Source: CAIYHK01 sp964638795 (GTDB lineage Bacteria; Actinomycetota; Acidimicrobiia; Acidimicrobiales; Ilumatobacteraceae). Taken from it: 5,606 nucleotides of DNA. The stretch covers positions 1 through 5,606 of the forward strand of contig CAZXAX010000086.1 in assembly GCA_964638795.1 (NCBI GenBank), written 5' to 3'. A program made the translations under genes and the position numbers. Shown here one piece after another: positions 1 to 5,368 of the stretch; the first letter of the stretch is position 1, and each line of letters starts with the position of its first letter. Under the pieces are notes generated by a model. It saw only the letters and a list, made by a program, of their open reading frames with translations. It had not been told where the DNA came from and searched no databases.

Positions 1-110
1 AACTAGGCGTACATTGGCCAAGCGACGTAATCTTCGGCGCAGCAATCGGAGGCGCCGTCGCCTTCGGGAGCACACGACTATCCAACAAGCGCATGGCAGA
101 AACCGTATGA
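1..110 (+). CDS. PAP2-family membrane phosphatase, C-terminal end (partial, cut by left edge)
   Basis: Reading from base 3, 35 codons stay open to a TGA at 108-110. The peptide begins LGVHWPSDVIFGAAIGG, which is the last signature of PAP2 (type 2 phosphatidic acid phosphatase) enzymes, SR-x5-H-x3-D. The His of HWPSD would be the phosphate-accepting nucleophile and the Asp its partner. The SR half of the motif and the earlier KxxxxxxRP and PSGH motifs lie off the left edge. After the motif comes a Gly/Ala-rich hydrophobic stretch, probably the last membrane helix, and a short polar tail ending in AETV. Family members remove phosphate from lipid phosphates or diphosphates such as phosphatidate or undecaprenyl diphosphate; the substrate cannot be told from this fragment. 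The stop overlaps the ATG of the next gene (ATGA at 107-110), so the two are probably coupled. The family call is fairly firm despite the short length. Confidence 0.78.
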   Translation, partial: LGVHWPSDVIFGAAIGGAVAFGSTRLSNKRMAETV

Positions 111-418
111 ACTCAATCAAACTGATTCGCATTGCCTGTGCCGGCACGTTTTTGGGCGGCCTTGCAGGAATCATTGCTTCATCTGCAGCGGGAAACAACG
201 AAGGCTTTGTTCTCACTTTTGGCATCATCACCGCAATCGCAGCTGTGATTCTGATTGTGGTCTCAGCGGTTACGAACCGCGATCGTATTGATGTTTTTGA
301 AGACGCCATCGCTGAGAAACTCGAGGCTCAGATTGATGACCTCGTAGCGGGAGGCGCTGATGAGACCAAGCTCCGTGCACTCATTCGTGATGCGCTGAGA
401 GCCGGGTCAAAATCATGA
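107..418 (+). CDS. Small two-helix membrane protein of unknown function
   Basis: This is a 103-residue protein that I do not recognise. It has two hydrophobic segments, about residues 5-27 (IACAGTFLGGLAG region) and 33-56 (FVLTFGIITAIAAVILIVV), joined by a short polar turn (AGNNEG). A hydrophilic C-terminal tail of about 45 residues follows. It is rich in Asp, Glu and Ala and probably helical (FEDAIAEKLEAQIDDLV, then a basic ALIRDALRAGSKS end). There is no signal peptidase site or catalytic motif. The ATG at 107 is chosen because it overlaps the TGA of the upstream phosphatase gene. The frame is open further left, with a TTG at 14, but that extension would be an Arg-rich shadow of the PAP2 gene. 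The stop overlaps the cysQ start (ATGA at 415-418). A helical-hairpin membrane anchor or a helper of the phosphatase is possible but is inference only. Confidence 0.8.
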   Translation: MNSIKLIRIACAGTFLGGLAGIIASSAAGNNEGFVLTFGIITAIAAVILIVVSAVTNRDRIDVFEDAIAEKLEAQIDDLVAGGADETKLRALIRDALRAGSKS

Positions 419-1197
419 GCGACCCCGCACTTATGAACGACGCTGAACTTGCGAGTTTTCTTGCAATTGAAGCCGGCGTGATGTTGGTGCAGCTACGCGA
501 GCGCCTTGCACTGGAGGGAGCGCCGCAATGGCGTATCAAAGATGCAGGCGATGTGCTCTCGCACGATTTCCTGATGGAAGCACTGGGCAAACACCGACCC
601 CACGACGCGGTGCTTTCCGAAGAAGGTGCGGAAGATCCACGGCGACGCAATGCTGAGCGTGTTTGGATTGTCGATCCGTTAGACGGCACAAACGAATACA
701 GCGAATACGGACGCCATGACTGGGCCGTGCATATTGCACTTTGGGAACAAGGCCACTTGACCGCTGGAGCAGTCTCGTTGCCCGCACTTTCTGCGGTCTT
801 TGCTACCGACCCCGCTCCGCAACTCCCAGCGCCGACTCGCACGCGTCCACGCATGATCACTTCGCGCACGCGCGCTCCATATGCGGCGATGCTTGTTGGC
901 GAAGCCCTCAACGCTGATGCAGTTCGGCTCGGTTCAGCAGGCGCCAAAACCATGGCGGTGATTCTGGGCGAAGCGGACATCTATGTGCATGACGGCGGCA
1001 TGTATCAGTGGGACTCCGCAGCACCAGCAGCAGTCGCCGCAGCAGCAGGGCTGCACGTGAGTCGAATTTCTGGTGCTCCACTCATATACAACGATTCAGA
1101 TCCGTGGTTGCCGGATCTGCTTGTGTGTCGCCAAGAATGGAAAGAGCCCGTACTGAACGCCCTATGGGGCGATCAGTGGCGAATGCACGAGCACTGA
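415..1197 (+). CDS. cysQ: 3'(2'),5'-bisphosphate nucleotidase CysQ (inositol monophosphatase superfamily)
   Basis: The 260-residue protein belongs to the Mg-dependent, Li-sensitive inositol monophosphatase/CysQ superfamily. It would hydrolyse 3'-phosphoadenosine 5'-phosphate (PAP) to AMP and phosphate in the cytoplasm, clearing a by-product of sulfate activation and sulfotransfer. Metal-site motifs are in the usual order: LSEE (67-70), WIVDPLDGTNEYSE (84-96, with D87, D90, G91, T92) and WDSAAPAAVAAAAG (199-212, with D200). The segments DDWAVHIALW-like (101-110), SAGAKTMAVI (174-183) and YNDSDPWLPDLLVCR (225-239) recall mycobacterial CysQ (Rv2131c) in both sequence and length. The ATG at 415 overlaps the upstream stop. 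An ATG at 433 is the other possible start, since similarity to the mycobacterial protein begins near NDAELA. Activity on inositol-1-phosphate or fructose-1,6-bisphosphate cannot be excluded, as these activities blur within the family. No sulfate-assimilation gene is in view. Confidence 0.9.
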   Translation: MSDPALMNDAELASFLAIEAGVMLVQLRERLALEGAPQWRIKDAGDVLSHDFLMEALGKHRPHDAVLSEEGAEDPRRRNAERVWIVDPLDGTNEYSEYGRHDWAVHIALWEQGHLTAGAVSLPALSAVFATDPAPQLPAPTRTRPRMITSRTRAPYAAMLVGEALNADAVRLGSAGAKTMAVILGEADIYVHDGGMYQWDSAAPAAVAAAAGLHVSRISGAPLIYNDSDPWLPDLLVCRQEWKEPVLNALWGDQWRMHEH

Positions 1198-1200
1198 GCA

Positions 1201-1220
1201 ACACCAAGCACAAATGGTGT
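1201..1220. promoter_or_regulatory. Inverted repeat between cysQ and nucS
   Basis: ACACCA at 1201-1206 and TGGTGT at 1215-1220 form a perfect 6-bp stem around the 8-nt loop AGCACAAA, starting 4 nt after the cysQ stop. The bases that follow (GATTGTTTCG) are only slightly T-rich, so an intrinsic terminator would be weak. It lies just upstream of a possible nucS -10 box and could instead be an operator. Both readings are inference. Confidence 0.3.
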
Positions 1221-1231
1221 GATTGTTTCGC

Positions 1232-1237
1232 TAGTTT
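1232..1237 (+). promoter_or_regulatory. Possible -10 box for a leaderless nucS transcript
   Basis: TAGTTT fits the actinobacterial -10 pattern TANNNT and ends 6 nt before the GTG at 1244. A transcript starting at or next to that GTG would have no leader. In support, the bases before the GTG (TTTCTACGC) contain no Shine-Dalgarno sequence. No convincing -35 element is visible at the normal spacing, so the call rests on spacing and a loose consensus. Confidence 0.3.
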
Positions 1238-1243
1238 CTACGC

Positions 1244-1903
1244 GTGCGTTTGGTTATTGCTCGTTGCAGTGTGGTGTACGAGGGACGGCTCGATGCTTCG
1301 TTACCCGAAGCCTTGCGTCTGATCATGCGTAAAGCCGATGGCTGTGTGGCGATCCACGCTGATGGAGGCGCCTACAAGCCGCTCAACTGGATGAATGCGC
1401 CGAACACGGTCGCAGAACTAGATGACCGCTGGGTCATAACGAATCCAAAAGGTGAAACGCTGACAATTCATCTCCACGAAGTGATATCCGACTTCGAGCA
1501 CGAGCTCGGAAAAGATCCAGGTCTCACAAAAGATGGCGTCGAAGCCCACCTTCAAGAACTCCTTGCGGATAACCCTGAAGAAATTGAACTTGGGTTGCAA
1601 CTCGTTAGGCGCGAATACCCAACCTCCATCGGCCCGGTGGATTTACTTTGCAAGGACTCAGCTGGCCGTACCGTAGCCATTGAGATCAAGCGCCGAGGTG
1701 AAATTGATGGGGTTGAACAGTTAACCCGCTATCTGGACCGCCTGGCGCTTGACTCAAGCCTTGGCGAAATACGGGGGATTTTCGTGGCACAAGTCATCAA
1801 ACCGCAGGCAAAAACCCTCGCCGAAAGTCGCGGAATCATCTGTCGCGAGATTGACTATGACTTACTGCGTGGCAAGCGCAGTGAACAGCCAACTCTCTTT
1901 TAA
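1244..1903 (+). CDS. nucS: Mismatch-specific endonuclease NucS (EndoMS)
   Basis: This 219-residue protein is the non-MutS mismatch repair nuclease of Actinobacteria and some archaea. It cuts both strands at mismatches such as G-T and G-G, giving a double-strand break. The N-terminal DNA-binding half runs from MRLVIARCSV through AYKPLNWM (43-50), with a family-typical Trp49. The C-terminal RecB-like nuclease half has GPVDLLC (130-136), then AIEIKRRGEIDGVEQLTRY (145-163). D133, E147 and K149 match the spacing of the catalytic D160/E174/K176 of Pyrococcus abyssi NucS. The protein follows the M. tuberculosis NucS sequence closely along its length. It ends EQPTLF, which resembles a sliding-clamp (DnaN) binding peptide. 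The GTG at 1244 is supported by homology beginning at RLVIA and by an in-frame TAG at 1232 that blocks any upstream start. It is the first gene of a close-packed run, 6 nt before the next gene. Confidence 0.95.
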   Translation: MRLVIARCSVVYEGRLDASLPEALRLIMRKADGCVAIHADGGAYKPLNWMNAPNTVAELDDRWVITNPKGETLTIHLHEVISDFEHELGKDPGLTKDGVEAHLQELLADNPEEIELGLQLVRREYPTSIGPVDLLCKDSAGRTVAIEIKRRGEIDGVEQLTRYLDRLALDSSLGEIRGIFVAQVIKPQAKTLAESRGIICREIDYDLLRGKRSEQPTLF

Positions 1904-1909
1904 GGCCAT

Positions 1910-3115
1910 ATGACCCCCACGAAAAAAGTTCTTGTAATTGGTTGTGGTCCAGCTGGATCCGCTGCTGCAATTACCGCGCGCAAACACGGCATCGAAGTGA
2001 CCATGGTCGATAAAGCCGTGTTTCCCCGCGACAAGTGCTGCGGAGATGGTCTCACAACTTCCGCCCTGCGTCTGCTTCAGCAACTCGATGTTCGGCCAAG
2101 TTCCATGCCTTCGTGGCGCGAAATTGATAGTGCACAACTTCGTGCCCCCGATGGACGCAACATCACGATGCCGTTTCCCGAAGGTGTTGGTCTTTTTGCT
2201 GCCGTCGTGCCCCGAGTGGAACTCGATAGCGCAATGCGCGATCGGGCAATCGCCGATGGCGCAAAAGTAATCGAAGGCGTGAGCATCACTGATGTAGAGC
2301 AATCGCAAGATGGCGTTGTTGCCAGCTTGAGTGACGGCTCGCAACTCACGGCTGAGTACCTCATCGCCGCGGACGGCATGTGGTCGCCTACGCGCAAAAT
2401 CGTCTGTGGAGAAAGTGCTTCTCCATACCTCGGCGAGTGGCATGCATTCCGCCAGTACCTCGATGCCGTAACGGGACCCGCACGTGACCAACTCTTCGTT
2501 TGGTTCGAACCAGACCTACTGCCTGGTTATGTGTGGTCGTTTCCAGTTGGCGATGGGAAAGTCAACTTCGGTTATGGAATCTTGCGCGGCGGAAAAATTG
2601 CAGTCGGTGACATGGGTGCGATTTGGGCCGACCTATTTCAGCGGCCCCACATCAGTTCCGCACTTGGATCTGGCTACATTCCCCTCGACCGGCGAACCGC
2701 GTGGCCGATTCCCGCAATGATTGACAAAGTGGAACTCACCAAGGGACGCGTCCTCTTTGTGGGTGACGCGGCGTGCGCAACCGATCCAATGACCGGCGAA
2801 GGAATCGGCCAAGCAATACTCACAGGAATGCTCGCAGCAGAAGCCGTGGCTGAACAATCAGACGTGGCTGGTTCCTATGAAAAATCCGTCCGTGCAGAGC
2901 TCGTGGCCGACCACAAGATGTCGGTCTTTCTTGGGCGTGTCCTTAGCCGTGTGCGAGGCACAAATCTCGCCCTTCGGATTGTTGACCTGAATGCCTGGAC
3001 TCGACGCAATTTTCTGCGCTGGATGTTCGAAGATGAGCCACGGGCAATCGTGCTGACTCCCCGTCGCTGGCACCGCAATTTCCTCAAACAACCGGGAGTG
3101 CACCTGGGCAAGTAG
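1910..3115 (+). CDS. Geranylgeranyl reductase family FAD-dependent oxidoreductase (MenJ-like)
   Basis: This 401-residue flavoprotein uses FAD to reduce isoprenoid double bonds or act on a similar lipid substrate. Visible marks are the N-terminal dinucleotide-binding motif VIGCGPAGSAAA (9-20), the family signature PRDKCCGDGLT (39-49), AADGMWSPTRK (153-163), the PGYVWSFPVGDGKVNFGYG block (205-223) and the flavin-binding FVGDAACATDPMTGEGIGQA (283-302, with D286). The order and length match mycobacterial menaquinone reductase MenJ (about 408 residues) and archaeal geranylgeranyl reductases. A quinone-tail or polyprenyl-lipid reductase is therefore the best guess, but the substrate is not fixed by sequence, and halogenase-like or hydroxylase relatives share the same fold. 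The C-terminal 60 residues are basic (RVRG, RRNFLRW, PRRWHRN) and could lie against the membrane. The ATG at 1910 is 6 nt after the nucS stop, with a weak AAGG at 1902-1905 overlapping that stop. Confidence 0.85.
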   Translation: MTPTKKVLVIGCGPAGSAAAITARKHGIEVTMVDKAVFPRDKCCGDGLTTSALRLLQQLDVRPSSMPSWREIDSAQLRAPDGRNITMPFPEGVGLFAAVVPRVELDSAMRDRAIADGAKVIEGVSITDVEQSQDGVVASLSDGSQLTAEYLIAADGMWSPTRKIVCGESASPYLGEWHAFRQYLDAVTGPARDQLFVWFEPDLLPGYVWSFPVGDGKVNFGYGILRGGKIAVGDMGAIWADLFQRPHISSALGSGYIPLDRRTAWPIPAMIDKVELTKGRVLFVGDAACATDPMTGEGIGQAILTGMLAAEAVAEQSDVAGSYEKSVRAELVADHKMSVFLGRVLSRVRGTNLALRIVDLNAWTRRNFLRWMFEDEPRAIVLTPRRWHRNFLKQPGVHLGK

Positions 3116-3124
3116 TTTTGGTCA

Positions 3125-4090
3125 ATGCGCACTCGCCTGACTGAAATGCTCGAAATTGAACACCCCGTGATGCTCGCTGGTATGGGCGGCGTCTCATATC
3201 ACGAACTCGTTGCAGCCGTAAGCAACGCCGGTGGCATCGGAACACTCGGTGCGTCCACGATGAGCATCGCGCAGCTTCGCGAAGAAATTGCGTTAACCAA
3301 AGGTCTCACTTCAATGCCGTTTGGCGTTGACTTGCTCACTGCACTACCTGATCAAGTTGAAAGCGGTGTTCAGGCAATCATCGAAGGCGGCGCCAGAATT
3401 TTTGTCGCTGGTCTTGGAGTTCCGCGCGAAGTAATTGAACTCCTGCATGCCAAGAACATTCTCGTCGGTTCAATGTGCGGCAAAGTGCGTCACGCGATTT
3501 CAGCCGTCGCCAGCGGGTGCGACTTCGTCGTTGCTCAAGGCACCGAAGGTGGTGGCCACACGGGAACTGTCGCGACCATGGCATTGATACCTCAAGTGGT
3601 TGATGCTGTGGGTGACAAAGTGCCTGTTGTCGCCGCTGGTGGGCTGTTTGATGGTCGTGGATTGGTCGCATCATTGGCACTAGGTGCCGAAGGGGTATGG
3701 GTTGGCACACGGTTCATCGCTACGCCCGAGGCTCGTGCGGTGATCGGTTACAAAGATGTTCTGCTGGCTACACCCGAAGATGGAACCGTGATCAGCCGCA
3801 GTTATACGGGCAAAACATGCCGGGTGGTGCGCAACACCTGGACTGATCGTTTTGAAAAAGCACCAAGTGAAATCAAACCGTTCCCCCAGCAGGTCATCTA
3901 CTCAACCCAGGAAGGTGCCAACCACCTTGGAGCGTCGTCAGACACCCTGGTTGACACTTCAATTGAGTTCATGCCAGCTGGTCAAGGTGTCGGTGCGATT
4001 AACTCTCTCACCCCAGCAGGAGACATCGTTCGGTCAATGGTGGCCGAAGCAGAAGCAATCATCGATTCGATGAGCCGCTTCAAGAACTGA
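3125..4090 (+). CDS. Nitronate monooxygenase family FMN enzyme (NMO / 2-nitropropane dioxygenase-like)
   Basis: The 321-residue protein is a cytoplasmic TIM-barrel flavoprotein of the NMO/FabK/2-nitropropane dioxygenase family. It opens with RTRLTEMLEIEHPVMLAGMGG (2-22), typical of the first barrel strand, followed by NAGGIGTLGA (34-43). The active-site loop AQGTEGGGHTG (137-147) places His145 where the family has its catalytic base. The phosphate-binding strands VPVVAAGGLFDGRGL (166-180) and LGAEGVWVGTRFIAT (186-200) bind FMN. Family members oxidise alkyl nitronates such as propionate-3-nitronate, but close relatives are NAD(P)H:quinone reductases or enoyl-ACP reductases (FabK). The true substrate here is open. 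The ATG at 3125 lies 9 nt after the upstream stop with no clear Shine-Dalgarno sequence (TTTTGGTCA before it). Position between a quinone- or isoprenoid-type reductase and an efflux pump gives only loose context. Confidence 0.85.
   Translation: MRTRLTEMLEIEHPVMLAGMGGVSYHELVAAVSNAGGIGTLGASTMSIAQLREEIALTKGLTSMPFGVDLLTALPDQVESGVQAIIEGGARIFVAGLGVPREVIELLHAKNILVGSMCGKVRHAISAVASGCDFVVAQGTEGGGHTGTVATMALIPQVVDAVGDKVPVVAAGGLFDGRGLVASLALGAEGVWVGTRFIATPEARAVIGYKDVLLATPEDGTVISRSYTGKTCRVVRNTWTDRFEKAPSEIKPFPQQVIYSTQEGANHLGASSDTLVDTSIEFMPAGQGVGAINSLTPAGDIVRSMVAEAEAIIDSMSRFKN
4059..4073. repeat. 15-bp palindrome in the 3' end of the NMO gene, upstream of the transporter
   Basis: TCATCGA (4059-4065) and TCGATGA (4067-4073) are perfect inverted arms around a single T, ending 24 nt before the transporter ATG. 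The size and symmetry would suit a dimeric repressor operator. However, it lies in coding sequence (Ile-Ile-Asp-Ser-Met), and 7-bp arms arise readily by chance in 5.6 kb. Confidence 0.2.
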
Positions 4091-4097
4091 AATCAGA

Positions 4098-5327
4098 ATG
4101 CTTCAGTTGCTGCGGAGCAACCGCGACATCCGCATCGTCTTTTTTGCACAGATCGTCTCCTATCTCGGTGACTGGTTCACCTTCGTAGCCATTTCTGCGG
4201 CGGTGTACGACTACACCAACTCAAAGTTTCTCGTTTCTTTGGTAATGGTTTGTGAATCCATCCCGGCTTTCCTACTCTCACCCGTTGGTGGTCCCGTTGC
4301 CGACCGATTTGATCGACGCAAAGTACTTGTAGTCGTGTCATCAGCTCAGGCCTTCGCGGCTCTTGGCTTTTTGTTACTCAGCCGCGACACGGTGTGGATT
4401 GGGTTTGTGTCGCTGTCCCTGGTTGCGGGCCTAGCGGCATTTGTAAATCCTGCAGTTGGCGCATCTGTGCCAAACCTTGCCCGCAATGAAGATGAACTAC
4501 AAAAGGCCAGCCAACTCTTTGGCTCTACTTGGGGAATCATGATGACCGTTGGCGCGTCACTTGGTGGTGTCTTTGCAGCACTTCTTGGTCGGCGTGCGGC
4601 ATATATCGCTGACGTGGTTACGTTCATCATCGCGGCGATTCTGTTCTCAATGGTGAAGACCCGAATGCAACAGCACGACACGTCAATCTCACAAAGAGTG
4701 CATCCAATTGCCGACATGCGCGAGGCAGTGCACGTCGCACGGAATGACCGTGTAATCGGAAGCCTCATGATGTCAAAGACCGTGTGGGCAATTGGTGCGG
4801 GGTTGGTCAGCCAGCTTGCGGTGCTCTCAACCGATGTTTTCGGCACAGGTGACGCCGGCATTGGTGCAATGGTTGCGGCACGAGGTGTTGGATCGGCAGT
4901 GGCACCAATAATTGCCATCCGCATGACTCGTGGAGACTTGTCGAACATTCTTTTTCTTTGTGGTGCCGGAACGGTGGTATTTGGCCCGTTGTACATCGGC
5001 GCTGCATGGATTCCATGGTTCATTCCCGCGCTAATTCTGATCACAATGGCTTCAATCGGCAGCGGAAGCCAATGGGTTGCATCAACCTACGGACTCCAAA
5101 TCCGCACACCTGACCACATTCGTGGACGCGTGATCGCTGGTGACTTTGCACTCGTCACATTGATTCTTGGAGCAACGAGTGCACTCGCAGGAGTTGTTGC
5201 CAACCATCTGGGTGTGCAATGGACCATCACCGCGTTTGCGGGCGTGTCTTTATTCTGCGCACTCACCTATTCGGCGATTATCTATCCGATTCGCAAAGAG
5301 TTGAAGACGCAATACCCACCGATTTGA
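4098..5327 (+). CDS. Major facilitator superfamily efflux transporter (MFS_3 / EntS-like)
   Basis: This 409-residue inner-membrane protein has about 12 hydrophobic helices, at roughly residues 12-36, 44-66, 76-96, 98-118, 141-163, 166-187, 222-246, 252-276, 282-304, 306-326, 346-368 and 373-396. A hydrophilic loop of about 35 residues separates the two six-helix halves. The MFS loop 2-3 signature is clear in GGPVADRFDRRK (64-75, consensus GxxxDRxxRR). The opening LLRSNRDIRIVFFAQIVSYLGDW and the late IRTPDHIRGRVIAG (335-348) are typical of the MFS_3 group, which includes the enterobactin exporter EntS and macrolide pumps. It is probably a proton-driven exporter; the substrate is unknown. The ATG at 4098 is 7 nt after the NMO stop with no clear Shine-Dalgarno sequence, so it is likely co-transcribed. 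The reading frame ends in two in-phase stops, TGA TGA, at 5325-5330. Confidence 0.88.
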   Translation: MLQLLRSNRDIRIVFFAQIVSYLGDWFTFVAISAAVYDYTNSKFLVSLVMVCESIPAFLLSPVGGPVADRFDRRKVLVVVSSAQAFAALGFLLLSRDTVWIGFVSLSLVAGLAAFVNPAVGASVPNLARNEDELQKASQLFGSTWGIMMTVGASLGGVFAALLGRRAAYIADVVTFIIAAILFSMVKTRMQQHDTSISQRVHPIADMREAVHVARNDRVIGSLMMSKTVWAIGAGLVSQLAVLSTDVFGTGDAGIGAMVAARGVGSAVAPIIAIRMTRGDLSNILFLCGAGTVVFGPLYIGAAWIPWFIPALILITMASIGSGSQWVASTYGLQIRTPDHIRGRVIAGDFALVTLILGATSALAGVVANHLGVQWTITAFAGVSLFCALTYSAIIYPIRKELKTQYPPI

Positions 5328-5354
5328 TGAATAGCGAATTAAGCGCAGATTCAA

Positions 5355-5368
5355 CCTGAGGTATCAGG
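5355..5368. terminator. Short hairpin between convergent genes, possible weak terminator
   Basis: CCTGA (5355-5359), loop GGTA and TCAGG (5364-5368) form a 5-bp stem in the 36-nt gap after the transporter, running into the last codons of the opposite gene. Neither strand has a T-run after it, so it would be a poor intrinsic terminator. It is the only symmetric element of note at a place where both transcripts must end. Confidence 0.22.

Noticed and set aside
14..106. TTG-started N-terminal extension of the small membrane protein, giving an Arg-rich 31-residue leader
   Set aside because: The same bases encode a PAP2 motif in another frame, ending exactly at the ATG at 107. The Arg-rich reading looks like an out-of-frame shadow and has no ribosome-binding site.
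381..980. Long open frame of 199 codons on the - strand opposite cysQ
   Set aside because: It is Ser/Ala/Arg-rich low-complexity sequence with no family motif, lying antisense to a clear CysQ with full metal-binding motifs. It is typical of a GC-biased shadow frame.
1008..1322. + strand frame of 104 codons bridging the end of cysQ and the start of nucS
   Set aside because: Out of frame with both well-supported genes, Ser/Arg-rich, and explained by chance openness across the gap.
1862..2491. Open frame of 209 codons on the - strand opposite the geranylgeranyl-reductase-family gene
   Set aside because: No recognisable domain, and fully antisense to conserved FAD-binding motifs on the + strand.
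4346..5044. Open frame of 232 codons on the - strand opposite the transporter
   Set aside because: Its composition follows from the hydrophobic codons of the + strand transporter, and it has no motif of its own.
5328..5353. TGAAT (5328-5332) and ATTCA (5349-5353) as a terminator stem
   Set aside because: Only 5 A/T-rich base pairs around a 16-nt loop, too weak to support a stable hairpin.
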